In this document: positions 9,413-21,223 of the stretch, one piece after another
Layout: every line of letters begins with the position of its first letter
How positions within the stretch are numbered: position 1 is the stretch's first letter
NCBI RefSeq assembly: GCF_024679245.1
Contig: NC_090173.1
Coordinates: 53,944,806 to 54,008,805 of the forward strand
Reading direction: 5' to 3'
DNA: 64,000 bases
Source of the DNA: Pseudorasbora parva
Lineage: Eukaryota; Chordata; Actinopteri; Cypriniformes; Gobionidae
Notes under the pieces: generated by a model
What the model was told of the DNA's origin: nothing
Database searches by the model: none
Seen by the model: the letters and a program-made list of their open reading frames with translations, nothing else
Made by a program: the position numbers and the translations under genes

Positions 9413-10720
9413 ATGGCGATGTTTTGCAGTGTATCTCGACTTTTTGAGCGTTTTGCTCACTTCTTGCTAAGAAGCGAGACACGAGCACAGCAGTCAGAAC
9501 CTGCGGCAGAGAAACTTCCAGAGCAGTGTGAGGCCTTCGACTACACTGCCAATGACAAGAAGTGCAGGAAGAGACGCCGCAAGGTGCCTGAGAAGTACCC
9601 GCTTGGAGAGAGAGAGGACGAAAGAGAGGTGAAGGTCAATAAGGGAAGCCGTCATGAAGATGAGGCTGAAATAACACCCGAAAAGTTGAAGAAGAGAGGA
9701 CCTGCAAAGCAGAAAAAACTGGAAAAGGTGATGGAGGGAGGACGTGAGCTTAGAGAAGATGGAGAAAAGAAAAGGAAGAAGAGAAAACGGAAGCAGCCAA
9801 AGGTAACAGAACCAACGCCGCTTCTTGTGGAGGTCAAACCTCTGCCTTCAACCATCCGATGTTCCTTCCTAAAGCCAATAGAGGGAGAACTACCAATGCT
9901 CCCAAGTGTCTCCGAACACCTCCCTCTACCAGCCGCTCACCTCAAACCCCTGCCGCCAGTGACAAAACCGGAGCGTCCTCAGAATCCAGATCCAGAATCT
10001 GATGAACGGGTTTCTATCTCTTCATCCCAAGTGCGTCGTCCCAAAAGACTTCCTCTGAGCCCCACTCCTGCACCCGATGAAGCCGTTGCTCTGGGACGTC
10101 CTCCCAGCCGGAAGCCTCAGCCGTTCCCTTCTTCCCAGTTTGAGCCTCCTCCAGAACTCATGCTGATCGACATAGAGGATGAGGAGAGCGAGTATGTGGA
10201 GTACACGGGGAAGACCTTCCGGGCCAGTGACTTACGCAAGTCTGAACGCCCCCAAACGCCGGAGGCCGAAATCAGGCAGAGAAGGATGCTTGCTTGGTTG
10301 GAGGTGGACGAGGACGAGGACGAGGTGCAGGAGGAAGCATGGTCAATTGAAGTGGTCCGGGCATTCGAGGAAGAGGACTATGACGCCAGTGAAATGGGAG
10401 ACTCTGAGGCCATAGAAGGCCCTTCGGATGATGACCCTCAGATCGCAGAGTTCATGAGGAATCTCTTATGTGACGCCTCTCCTGACGGTCCCAAGAGCGA
10501 GACCCAGGACAATATGAACGTCCAGACTAAGAGCACAAGAAAAGTGCCATTTTCTCTGTTCACCTGGGCAGAGAAGAAGGCCCAGAAAAAGAAGGAAAAT
10601 AAAATAATCAAAGAGAAGGAGCGAAGAGAAAGAGAGTTGCTGCTTGATCGGTACATGAACGATCCCAAACTAAAGCACTTGTGGATCAACAAACACAACC
10701 GCAACTACAACTCCTCCTAA
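9413..10720 (+). CDS. Unrecognised single-exon gene, highly charged putative nuclear protein (435 aa)
   Basis: I do not recognise this protein. An open frame of 435 codons starts at ATG 9413 in a good context (A at -3, G at +4); a second ATG follows at 9419. The in-frame GTG at 9404 is unlikely to be used in a eukaryote. The N-terminus (about 1-25) is hydrophobic and aromatic, without a clear signal peptide. Basic clusters lie at about 49-57 and 119-130 (KKRKKRKRKQPK), probable nuclear localisation signals. The middle is proline-rich, then acidic (IEDEESEYVEY about residue 255, VDEDEDEVQEE about 300). The C-terminus is a Lys/Glu-rich helical region ending near KHLWINKHNRN. AATAAA follows at 10766-10771. 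The long intact frame among decayed repeats argues for selection. It could be an intronless host gene or a retrocopy. Confidence 0.7.
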   Translation: MAMFCSVSRLFERFAHFLLRSETRAQQSEPAAEKLPEQCEAFDYTANDKKCRKRRRKVPEKYPLGEREDEREVKVNKGSRHEDEAEITPEKLKKRGPAKQKKLEKVMEGGRELREDGEKKRKKRKRKQPKVTEPTPLLVEVKPLPSTIRCSFLKPIEGELPMLPSVSEHLPLPAAHLKPLPPVTKPERPQNPDPESDERVSISSSQVRRPKRLPLSPTPAPDEAVALGRPPSRKPQPFPSSQFEPPPELMLIDIEDEESEYVEYTGKTFRASDLRKSERPQTPEAEIRQRRMLAWLEVDEDEDEVQEEAWSIEVVRAFEEEDYDASEMGDSEAIEGPSDDDPQIAEFMRNLLCDASPDGPKSETQDNMNVQTKSTRKVPFSLFTWAEKKAQKKKENKIIKEKERRERELLLDRYMNDPKLKHLWINKHNRNYNSS

Positions 10721-10765
10721 AGCAGTTCACCGTCCCTCACTCCCTCCTCACCTTTAACCGGTGGA

Positions 10766-10771
10766 AATAAA
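10766..10771 (+). terminator. Polyadenylation signal AATAAA
   Basis: The first AATAAA lies 46 bp past the stop codon of the 9413-10720 gene, a usual distance for a short 3' UTR. Confidence 0.5.
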
Positions 10772-11361
10772 AAACTCTGCATACTAAAAGTTGAAAGATT
10801 CATGACTCTTTCTGATTCCGGCCCTTCATAGATAAGACACATTTAAATGATGTTTACTAACTTAATTAATTAAATTTAGCTAAATTAGGTATGTTTGTGT
10901 TCAATCAGCCTAATATATTTAAAACTGAAGTTTACTTAATTAATTTGCGTTAAAACTACATGAAATATTTGTGCTGACATAACTAACTGGGCATAATTAT
11001 TTGAAGGTTGACTTTTTTTGTATTAAAAACACTTTTCTTTTATTGGTCGGATGAAATATGTTAATTTTTGAGAGCTGTATGTCTTGGTTTTCATGAGCTG
11101 TACGCCAAAATCATCAGTATTAAAACAATAAAAGCCCTGAAATATTTCAGTCGGTGTTCAATGAATCTAAAATATATAAAAGTTTAATTTTTATCATTAC
11201 ATTATGGAAAATAATGAACTTTATCACAATATGCTAATTTTTTGAGAAGGAGCTGTATACTTTAGACTTTCTAATAACTATAACATTGCAACTATATGTC
11301 AACTTATTCTACTAACCCTAACGGTCTACTAATACTCTAATGAGAGTTAATTGATAATCAC

Positions 11362-11805
11362 ACTATATTGCCAAAAGTATTGGGACGCCCCTCCAGATCA
11401 TTGAGTTCAGGTGTTCAATCTCTTCATGGCCACAGGTGTATAAATCAAGCACTAGGCATGCAGACGCTTCTACAAACATTAGTGAAAGAATGGGTTGCTC
11501 TCAGGAGCTCAGTGAACTCAAGCGTGGTGCCGTGATTGGTTTCCACCTGTGCAATAAGTCCATCCATGAAATTTCCTCAATACTAGATATTCCACGGTCA
11601 ACTATGAGTGGTGTTACAACAAAGTGGAAGCAACTGGGAACAACAGCAGCTAAGCAATGAAGAGGTAGGCCATGTAAAATCACAGAGCGGGGTCAGCACA
11701 TGCTGAGGGTCACAGAGCACAGAAATCACCAACTTTCTGCAGAGTCAATGGCTACAGACCTCCAAACTTTCATGTGGCCTTCAGATGAGCTCAAGATCAG
11801 TGCAA
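11362..11805 (+). pseudogene. Tc1-like transposon, 5' part with transposase HTH remnant
   Basis: It begins with CACTATATTGCCAAAAGTAT, the TIR of a common fish Tc1 family (from memory). A reading frame from ATG 11490 encodes a helix-turn-helix start (MGCSQELSELKRG, then SILDIPRSTMSG) and stops at about 11658. The homology continues to about 11800 in a decayed state, then jumps to another repeat. The catalytic DDE part and the right end are missing. Confidence 0.7.
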
Positions 11806-12540
11806 CTTATTAGGTCAATTGGCAACATGATTGGGTATAAAAAGTGACAGTGTCTCTCAGAATTCAAGCTGGGCAGAGGATCGCCAATTCCCCCAATGAT
11901 GCGGTGAAAAATACTGGAGCAAGATCAGAAAGGAGTTTCTCAGAGGAAAATTGCAAAGAGTTTGAAGTTATCATCATCTACAGCGCATATCATCCAAAGA
12001 TTCAGAGAATCTAGAACAATCTCTGTGTGTAAGGGTCAAGGCCAGAAAACACTGTCGGTGAACACAATCCGCCGTGCCATTCACCGTCGCCGGCTAAAAC
12101 TCTACACTGTAAAAAAATATTTTAAAAAATAAGTTACCTGGTTGCCTTACTTTTTTAGTTCATTGAAATTAAAAATTTGAGTTAATACAATGAACATTTT
12201 TAAGAATCGACAAATTTTATTAAAATATTATTAAAAGATTTTGTAAGTATATTGGGTAATTGTGTGTTTTATTTCTGATGACGCAGTGAAACGCCACATT
12301 GTGTTATTTTTATGATTTATTACTTTGTTTATGTGGTTCAGATAAAATAATATTTTGAGTTTCTATTTATTAAACTAATTTCCTTCATTATATCAACTCA
12401 AATTTTATATTTCTATAAACTCACATTAAGGCAACCAGGTTACTTACATTTTTAAGTTAAACCAACAATATTTTTTACGGTGTATAGGTCAAAAAAGAAG
12501 CCGTAGTTTTGTTCCCGTCCTCAGACCCCCCTCCGGTAAA
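11806..12540 (+). pseudogene. Fragment of a second Tc1-like family, split by a MITE
   Basis: Sequence from about 11806 to 12114 (for example AACACAATCCGCCGTGCCAT) and from 12483 to about 12540 belongs to a different Tc1-like family than the one just left of it. Removing the insert at 12115-12482 plus one TA joins the halves smoothly. Coding capacity is lost. Confidence 0.55.
12115..12482. mobile_element. CACTG-ended MITE with TA duplication
   Basis: The ends are CACTGTAAAAAA and TTTTTTACGGTG, with TA at 12113-12114 and 12483-12484. A longer inner inverted repeat, AAGTTACCTGGTTGCCTTA against TAAGGCAACCAGGTTACTTA, brings the ends together. CACTG termini with a 2-bp duplication fit CMC/EnSpm-like non-autonomous elements; the class is inferred. 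Confidence 0.7.
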
Positions 12541-12773
12541 GATACAGGCCCTCTAACTATAGAAAGACCAATATGATGTGTGTATTATTACCCTTAAAGC
12601 TTTAAAATAGAACAATTTCATGACAATATATGAGCCAACAAAAAACATATTCATTACGCTGAGTGACTATATGTAAATGCACATGAATATAATCATGATT
12701 CAGTGTTGAATTGTGTCTGGTTAGTGCTGGTTTCCACATGGGCTCCTGGCCTGACTGCAGATGGCAGTACAAG

Positions 12774-12774
12774 C

Positions 12775-12867
<93 letters not shown>
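12774..12867. repeat. (GT)n microsatellite
   Basis: An uninterrupted GT run of roughly 45 units. The Val-Cys and His-Thr reading frames over it are artefacts. Confidence 0.95.
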
Positions 12868-12868
<1 letters not shown>

Positions 12869-14229
12869 ATGCATGTATTATTATTAATGTATTCAAATAC
12901 TTTTATAATGCATTATATATAAAGAAGTTAAGTAGAGAGTGACCCACACTTGCTGTACATTGCCTGACTTGACCCAGACGGTCATCTAGAGCTCGGAAGC
13001 CAGGCTTTGATCTCAGGAATTGCTATAACCAGTTTCAGGAATCTGCAAATATAATAATGCATTTTAACTTTGGTTATAATATATTTACCACAAGATATAG
13101 TGCATTATAATGTACACTATATATGACGCATTATAAAGGCTTTAAGTGAAGTGTTGCATGTTCATGTCCGTTTTCATTAGACCTGCAATCTTCAAAAATA
13201 TGAAGAGGAAGATTTAAAAAAAGATGGAGAAAATAAAAACAGCACAACTCACGAAAGTTTAACTTGATCCAGGTCTATTTGGTCACATTATTACAAATAA
13301 AACAGAGAGGATAGCTCAATGTGAAACGGCCTCAAACTTAAAAGCTTTTAATAATATAATGCCGTAATGATTTTCTTCTATTGTTGCAAAAATAGAGGTA
13401 GTAACAGTATCTTTGGACTGCTTTCAAAGAAAGAAACCTTATTGTTACATAAGCCACAGTAAATCAGACAATCACAAGCGTCTTAAGGCTGTCTGAATAT
13501 GTTTTTCACAAGAGGATAATGTGAGCTTTAGTCCATGGAGAACCAGAACCAGATCAAACTAAACTAAATGTTTGCTGGTTCATTTGAGTAACAAAAGGGG
13601 GATCGCTTTAAGATGATCTTCACTTACAGTGCTTACAAACAACATTTACACTAAAGCATCAGTCGCCTGTTCTCAGAGTATTACCCAGAGGATTTTATGT
13701 GAAGGTATCATGTTATCAGATACATTTGATCTTCAAAATATATTAGTAAATGCTGATATTAAGATTAATAAATGCTGTTGATTATTATTTATTGTTAGTT
13801 AATATCAACTAACTAAAAAAATGAAACCTAACTGTAACGTGTTACCGTCCCTGCAGTCAGACGCTGTTGGAAATACAGCAGCAATATCATTTGGAAACAA
13901 CAAATAATCATTTACAGTGAAATGAAAAGGAAAAAAGGCTTCTTGAAATGACTGTAGGTTAATGGCTGTATGACTGTACGTTGCATCATGGGTGTAAAAT
14001 GAACATATGTCATAAAAACAGGTTGGTGACGCATTTTGTCTGATAAAAATGTGGAAATTGCTGCAATGTTGGCACATAAATGTGGACTGATCCAAACTTT
14101 GACTGAGAGTGGAGGAGTGGGGCAAGGCTGTCCAGGTCATATTTGATGTAGAAACAGAGAGGCAAACGTGGAGATGGAGAGGCTGAGATGTAAACAGGAA
14201 GCGGAAATCAAGGAAAAATGGGATCTTGG
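12868..14229. other. Non-coding stretch, no feature recognised
   Basis: The frame at 13805-14242 (minus, 145 codons) has no recognisable domain or gene-like context. AT-rich unique-looking sequence otherwise. Confidence 0.4.
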
Positions 14230-14503
14230 AGTAGCCTGACAAGCCAGAGTTGCAGCCAAAGCCGATTTGAAAGACCGATGTTCGCCAGCTTCTTAGTTTT
14301 CAAGTAACATGCCGAACCGTCCCTGCCGTCATTATGTTAATCCCGCCCATCGACTCAATACACGATGTGATTGGCCTGACCAGAGTTTGTTTTTTTGAGC
14401 TCGCGAGCCAACGGAGAGTTGCTAGACGACCCTGGATTAGGTTTGCTGCCGCTAGGTTGCGTAGGGATTTCTAGGCTGACACTGGAGCCCAAGTCCAGTT
14501 TTG

Positions 14504-14882
14504 CGTCTCATGGGTAGATCTGTGGCAATAGCTAACAAAACATTGTGTGGGTCAAAATGATCCATTTTTATTTTATGCCAAAAATCATTAGGATATTAAT
14601 ATCATGTTCCATGAAGATATTTTGCACATTTTGTACCATAAATATATCAGAAATGTATTATAAGTAGTATTAGGCATTGCTAAGGACTTCATTTCAAAGG
14701 AGATTTTCTCAATATTTAGATGTTTTTGCCCCCTCAGATTCCAGCTCTTCCAATAGTTGTATCTCGACTCCTATCCTAACAAACCACACATCAATGGAAA
14801 GCTCATTTATTATCAGCTTTCAGGTGAAATGTCATTTTCAAAAAATTGACCCTTATGACTGGTTTTGTGGTCCAGGGTACAC
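14504..14882 (-). repeat. Dispersed DNA-transposon-like repeat, copy 1
   Basis: The end reads GGTTTTGTGGTCCAGGGTAC. The interior has ATCAATGGAAAGCTCATTTA, and a second diverged copy in opposite orientation is at 34521-34918. The two copies share order and many blocks, so this is one interspersed family. No transposase is present, and the reading frame at 14677-14907 is part of the repeat. Confidence 0.7.
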
Positions 14883-15790
14883 AAATAAGGAAATAATAAA
14901 ATCATAAACTCCTAATAATAATGATAAGAGCAACTATGATAAAAGGTTACTCCCCCAAAGAATTTGTGAAAAAATGTCCCAACACTATATGTTTCAGCTA
15001 CAAATAAAAGTACATCAAAACCTATTCTGTAGGCATATATGAAACTGCAGAAATTTAGCAAATGTTGCGCCGCCAGTTTGTGTTGTAAATGGAAAATCTC
15101 TTCCAAACCAGAGTCTATCCAGCTCCTCTTTTATTAATTTAGCTACTTGATCATTCATTTACTTTCACACTTTATTTCTTTACTATTATTTACTATTAAA
15201 TAAAATAATACTCTTTTCACTTCATTTTGTAGTACATTTGTAATGTATAATTAATCACATTTCCAAATATTTACTAACTTCTTGTCGTTTTAGATGCCAG
15301 TGGGTGCTGATAATAAGAGGCATCAGAGTTTATCTTTGCTGGGACGGTGCAGAACTGGCTCTGTTACGCCCCTAAAAGGCTTGGGACATTGCTCATGGTG
15401 GAAACCCCTGAGTTCAGTTTTTCATTACTTCTTTTACCTTCTTTCTTTCAGAAGTACTGTCCCATTTCTGTATGTATTGGCAAGTTTACATTTGTATTTA
15501 CTTCCATTTTGCAGATCAGGTTGTCATATTTCCCCAGCCTCTTCTCCTGGCATTTGTGTCATAAATTCAGATATAATTGTTTTACGTCAATGTGAGATTT
15601 CCTGATGTAACTGTGGGGGCATAAATAAAGACATTTACATGTAAACTGAAGGATGTTGTTTGCTTTGAGGGACTTTTTGATACAAAATCATTTTGATTGC
15701 AGCCATACATGATCTCTGATTTAAAGGAATAAAATAAAGAGACTCTTAGCTGGCATACAATCCTGCAATTTCCATACAATCCATACATTT
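14883..15790. other. AT-rich non-coding stretch
   Basis: No element ends or coding motifs were found. The frames at 15294-15605 and 15347-15595 overlap each other in different phases and show no domain. Confidence 0.4.
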
Positions 15791-15794
15791 TCAC

Positions 15795-15995
15795 GGTGCA
15801 AACCTGATGAAAAATCAATGTTACATTTCAATATTGATTCAATTATATTTTGATTGCTGCTTTAGTTGAAAAACTATTGATTTTAAGCCCATCTTGATCT
15901 ATTTTTCATCATTGAAATAACATTATTTCAGGGTGCAATCCTGATGAAAAATCAATGTTAAATCTCAACATTGATTCAATGATATTTTACGTGAT
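15795..15995. repeat. Two direct copies of a ~60-bp block
   Basis: A block starting CCTGATGAAAAATCAATGTT occurs at about 15802 and again at about 15939, each followed by a similar ATTGATTCAAT segment. The spacing is about 137 bp. A short local duplication or repeat-derived. Confidence 0.6.
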
Positions 15996-16179
15996 GCATT
16001 AACATTGATTCAACGCTGATTCAGTGTTTGTCTGCTATCTGGGCAGATTTTGTATTTTGGTTGAGTCTGTTGTTAAGCTCTTTTCGTGGATTTTGTCCAC
16101 ATTTGGTTTAGATATCATATTTGGGAATGTCGTTGTTGTATGGCAAGAAGGATTTTTTAAATGCCGCCACTGGTGAACC

Positions 16180-16565
16180 ACTTTAATATAGTCATACTAT
16201 TAAAGCAGCAATGATCTCCCTTATCAATTCAAAAATGCTTTCTGATAACACCTGCTATTACAGAAAAAAGTGATTTAACAAAAGTCAGATGTCAAGAGGC
16301 CAACTAAAGCAAACACTGACCACCATAATGGTGACCTCAAACTAAACATTTTCAACAAAACTGTTAATTCTCAATAATAAGAGCTTCTGTAGATGTATAA
16401 CAGAAATAAAGCCAGTCTGGTTAGTATGTGTGAAGCTGGTAATGCTGTTTGTGGAGTTGTTAAATCCTCTGCTGAGATCTTCAGAGATTTAATGTCTTCT
16501 TTTATCTTCAGTTGATTTCATCTAAAGCTGTGGCTGAAGTCAGTTGTAGTTCTTGTGTTTCTCTG
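16180..16565 (+). repeat. Partial copy of the palindromic-core family, interrupted on the right
   Basis: It carries the core blocks shared with 17990-18290, 35985-36300 and 42940-43345 (for example CTGGTAATGCTGTTTGTGGA). It stops at 16565, where the element 16566-19273 is inserted. Sequence matching the core (TCCTTCAGTG) resumes at 19276. Confidence 0.7.
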
Positions 16566-19273
16566 CACTGTAAAAAAATGCTGTAAAAAAACGGCCACAT
16601 TTTGACAGTAAAATGCTGTTTTCCATTAAAACAGTAATATACTGTAGAAAACAATGCATTCTGGGTAATATTTGTCATTTTCAAGAAAATAGCCAACAGT
16701 AATATACTGTGAATTAACACGCTTAAAGTCGACACTCAGAGGCTGTGTTCAAAATCACTCCCTATCCCCTTATTCACTATTCCCTACACTAGTTCACTGA
16801 TATAGACCACTCGACAGAGAGAGAGGAAAGAAGAGAGTGAATTCAGACACTGATGAACACCTGCTGTTATCACTGAAGGAAAGAGAAACATGATTTCATC
16901 AACTGAAGATAAAAGAAGACATTAAATCTGTGAAGATCTCATCAGAGGATTAAACAACTCCACAAACAGCATTACCAGCTTCACACATTACTAACCAGAC
17001 TGACTTTATTTCTGTCAGACGTCTACAGAAGCTCTCATTGAGAATTATCAGATGTTGTTTGATTGTTTCTTCTGACGTTACCATTATGGTGATCAGTGTT
17101 TGCTTTAGTTGGGCTCTTGAACATTGACACAATAACATTAGTTTTTCTCTCGCTGCTGTAACGGTGTGTTTTCAATACATGTGTTATAGCAAGCAAAGCT
17201 GAGAAAAAAACATGAGTTAGTCATGTTGACTATTTTATAATGGTTTAATACACTAATAATTTACTAGTGTTATCTATAAACATGTAGCTGATGCCTAATT
17301 TTTTGTAAAACTTGAACCCTATAATTTTATAACATCAGTATTGCAACAACCAGATAATTTGAAGAGCATGGGAACAGCTTGTGGTCAAAACATCTGAATC
17401 AATCTGACTCACATAGACATCAAGAATCGGCGTATGAATCTCAGCCGTGGTGACACTCAAAACTCCTAGCATGCATTGCGGCACGAATAAATTATGCTAC
17501 TGAATAGCCTGGTTATTTTCTTTAATTCTTACTATTTGCCTTTATTTTTGCTGCTGTTGTTGTGTTGACTTTAAGTAGTGTTTTGTGATGTTCAGAGTTG
17601 ATCTGTTCATTTTTTTTTATTGATTGTCACCATTGTTGAGATTCATACGCTGATTCTTCAAGTCTATGTGAGTCTAAATGACAGCAGAGAGCAAACAATT
17701 TGTTAAAATCATGACTTTATAAATCATTCATAACTAATTCCTAATCAGTGGTTGATAATTTCAGAAGGGTCCCAGTTTAATAACATAAAATAAGAGTTGA
17801 TATGTGTTTTTAAAAGAATGGGTTTGTTTAGGGAAAAACATTGGGCAAGATTAACAAACTAAACATCCTTTTACAATTATAACAAAACATAGTCAATCAT
17901 TTCTGACCATTTTTTTTTTCTTGGCTTTTTTGCTACAATAAATGTGTTTAAGAAACACACAGTTATAGCAGACAAAGAAAAACTATCATTACAAAGTCAA
18001 GGGCCAAGAGCCCAACTGAAGCAAACACTGATCACGATAAGGGTGACCAAATATTTTCTATTAAACATCAACACCTAAAGATCTGATAATTCTCAATAAG
18101 AGCTTCTGTAGACGTCTGACAGAAATAAAGTCAGTCTGGTTAGTAATGTGTGAAGCTGGTAATGCTGTTTGTGGAGTTGTTTAATCCTCTGCTGAGATCT
18201 TCAGAGATTTAATGTCTTCTTTTATCTTCAGTTGATTTCATCTAAAGCTGTGGCTGAAGTCAGTTGTAGTTCTTGTGTTTCTCTGTCCTTCAGTGATTCT
18301 TGTTAACAGGTGTTCTCAGTTATCACTTAATTCATCTCTTAATTATCTCATGAACTTCATCAATGCTTCAATTACTCTAACACTCTGTAGTGTGTACACT
18401 CTTCAGTGTTCATTTAAAACTGAAGATTTTGCTGTGGGGTTAAAAGGGTTAAAGGGGTTAGATGAAAAAACCCACAGTGGGAACCGTAAATTAACAGAAA
18501 CTGTAAATTCATTTACGGAAAAGTACTGTAAAAAAACGGCACTTTACTGGAACCAGAGCTGCCAGTAGATTACCGTTAAATCAAGGAAAAACAGTAATAT
18601 ACTGTAAAACGTAACAGTCAGATTTACAAGATGAATCAAGATATTTTCACTGAAATATTAGTGAAAGTTAATAGAAAAAAGTTGTGCAAAGTCAGTAACT
18701 GATAAGGAGAGTAAATATTAAAATGACCTGTGTTTATGTGTTGTTGCACAAGATGATATAGAAGAGATCTTTTAGCTGAATTCATTAGTTTTGTGGGTTA
18801 CCATTGCTGTGAAGAGTAGAGCCTGTGCTTCAGTCCAGGATGAGCAGAGAAACATTGATGATATGCTGCCTGATGCTTTATTTAACGGCAGTGACTGTGT
18901 TTGCTGATGCAGTTATGAGCCGTTTGTTGAGTAATTTATCACATACGTGTGCGCTATTGCTCACAACGAACCGCAAAGATTGAAGTTAAAGTCATGTTTC
19001 TAAATCATTTTACTACTACACCTTACAAGTGTGTAATGACTCAAATGAAGTTTTACGATACAAACACCTATAAATACTAGTTTTAAAATGAGAACTGTTT
19101 GAAGCGGTCAGTTTTCCAAATTAAAAGTTACCTTTCATGGTATTATTACGGTAAAATACTGTAAGAAATGACAGCTGTATATAAACAGTAGAGGGCTGTA
19201 AATTAACAGTGCATTGCTGGAACCACAGCTGCCAGTAGATTACCGTTATTTTACGACACAATTTCTTACAGTG
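16566..19273. mobile_element. CACTG-ended element with internal palindromic core and TG duplication
   Basis: Starts CACTGTAAAAAAATGC and ends TTTCTTACAGTG. The flanks are TG (16564-16565) and TG (19274-19275), and the split host sequence rejoins when the element is removed. Inside, the core family appears inverted at about 16810-17130 and direct at about 17990-18450, forming a large foldback. Short modules with CAGCTGCCAGTAGATTACCG recur near 18560 and 19225. No transposase. EnSpm-like by termini (inference). Confidence 0.65.
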
Positions 19274-20204
19274 TGTCCTTCAGTGCGTGTTCACATCAGG
19301 TGTTTGAATGATAAGAATGTTTCAGGAACATCATACCTTTTAAAACACGTTCCTCTAATGTCAAGAAAACTTTCCTAAATATTTGGAGAATATTTGTTCA
19401 TCATCCTGGTTATTATTTGTAACAAAAATATGTTAGCTGGGCATGTGCGCAGTTCAGTCACACTGCTCTAAAATGATGAATATATGAAGCGAAGCAAACT
19501 CTTTTCTTAAATATCGGCAACACAAACAACAATTTGTTTGTCACCACAGCAACAATAGACCCTGTTACTATAGCAAACAAAGTTCAAATAAAAAAACTGT
19601 TAATCCTAAATATGTATGTATTAACTAAAATACCGCTATTTGTTGACTATTCGGGGCAAACTATATCAAAGCATCACTTCAGATATTAATTTAATGGCGT
19701 TTGTTTACTCTCTGATTTAATAATTGATTTCAAAGCCGTTTTTATTGTTCTGAACAAGGAAGCACTACAAACACACTTGCGATCTTTACTATTGATGACC
19801 AATAAAGAGATTATTTGGAAGTCATAAAGTAATTGTTATTTTTGAGGTCACACCGGTGGTCCAGGCAGGGTGAGGTTGTTTGTTTGCATTCGGTAAATAT
19901 TTCATTAATAAATGGTGAGCGTGATGGCGTTTCAAGAGAGAAAAAAAAAAAAGACAAAGCCTGACTGTGATTAGAGGGTGTGTTCTGCGGGGGAAAGTGA
20001 GAGACAGCTGAAGACACACCAGGGATCAGATGCTATTGTGTCAGGCTTTTCATGCTCAATTATGTCTCTGCTTCTGATGTGCAAACACCATTGTGGATGG
20101 ACGAGAAGTCAAATCAAACACACACACAAAAAAGGCCTATGCCAGATTTCTCACTTTGAATAAATGCAATGTCATGCTTACAGGGAGTGCCTAAAAATAC
20201 ACAT
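19274..20204. other. Non-coding stretch with core-family remnant
   Basis: The first ~40 bp continue the interrupted core-family copy. The remainder is AT-rich with no recognised gene. The overlapping short minus-strand frames at 19811-20019 lack domains. Confidence 0.4.
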
Positions 20205-20208
20205 TTAA

Positions 20209-21219
20209 AGGGGTGATGAATTGAGAAATCAACTTTCCCTTGAGCTTTTGATATATAAAAGGTCATGATAGTATAAGGATATCCTCTAAATTTCCTTGTT
20301 TTTAAAACGCTTTTAAAGACACCAGGCTCAGCAAATGATCGTGAGCTTCATTCTTATGTCATAGCGTGACGAAACACTGCCTCTACTGCACGTGTAATTC
20401 AGTAGCCCCCCCCACCGACTCATGGAGCTGATCGGTCGATCACAACCAGCAATAAACATGTGGAAGAAGATAGCAAGATATTGTGGAAGAACAGTCGCTG
20501 CATAAGCGTCCTTCGGATCCTAATATTAGGAATGTGTGATACTTCATTTATTTTGAATGTAGTTCCAGCTCACGTGAGGAAGACCGTTTGTGTGTTCGCT
20601 TCAGTTCACTGCGGAAACATTTGTAAACAAGGTGGATTTGCAGACACAGTGTTGTGCCTTCTATATTGGATCCGACAGGAATGGTGCAACAAACTTATGT
20701 GAGTAAAACGTCTTTTTTTATATGTAATAGTGGTCCCGAGGCTGTAACAGTCCAAAACGTACGCCCGTCGGCAGAAATTCTTTCTTGATCTGGGCTCGCA
20801 CGTGTGTGTATGTGTGAGAGCGTGCGGTTCGCATTTATGTCGACTGATTGTGCGGGTGAGGGCCATGTAAATCAATCGCGGGTAGATGAGAAATAAATCA
20901 TTGTGTTTGTTTGATAAAAACAAGTTTCAGTTGCCACTTTTAAAATAATCTCTCCCCCATTTGAACTGAACTGACAGAGGAGCTGAAGCTCATTAAATAT
21001 GCAAATCTTCTCCAATCCTAGCCGTGGCGTTTACTTTCAAGTCTCCAGTGCGGCATGCCCACCAAAACCCAGAGTTCAGGAGAGAGCCTCAAAACCAGTG
21101 TAGAAAATAGCCTATTGCTTATTAGTCATGATGTTTTTGAATGTAAAAACCACACAAATGTCATTAGTTGACCTCAGACAACAGTATAAAAAAAGAAAAA
21201 TAACCAGTTCATGACACCT
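20209..21219. mobile_element. TTAA-flanked MITE A
   Basis: Inverted ends AGGGGTGATGAATTG and CAGTTCATGACACCT are bounded by TTAA at 20205-20208 and 21220-21223. A 1011-bp element without transposase. A TTAA target indicates a piggyBac-like or Kolobok-like origin. The short frames inside (20460-20702, 20606-20923) are not gene-like. Confidence 0.7.
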
Positions 21220-21223
21220 TTAA

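Noticed and set aside
12602..12942. His-Thr and Val-Cys rich proteins over GT/CA runs
   Set aside because: Pure simple-sequence translation; same at 7874-8056, 46302-46601 and 50517-51095.
13805..14242. 145-codon minus-strand frame
   Set aside because: No recognisable domain, no promoter or poly(A) context; length attainable by chance in a 64-kb window.
14231..14485. TIR element with TAGCCTGAC ends
   Set aside because: The right side (TAGGCTGAC) is not the reverse complement, so a TIR element is not supported.
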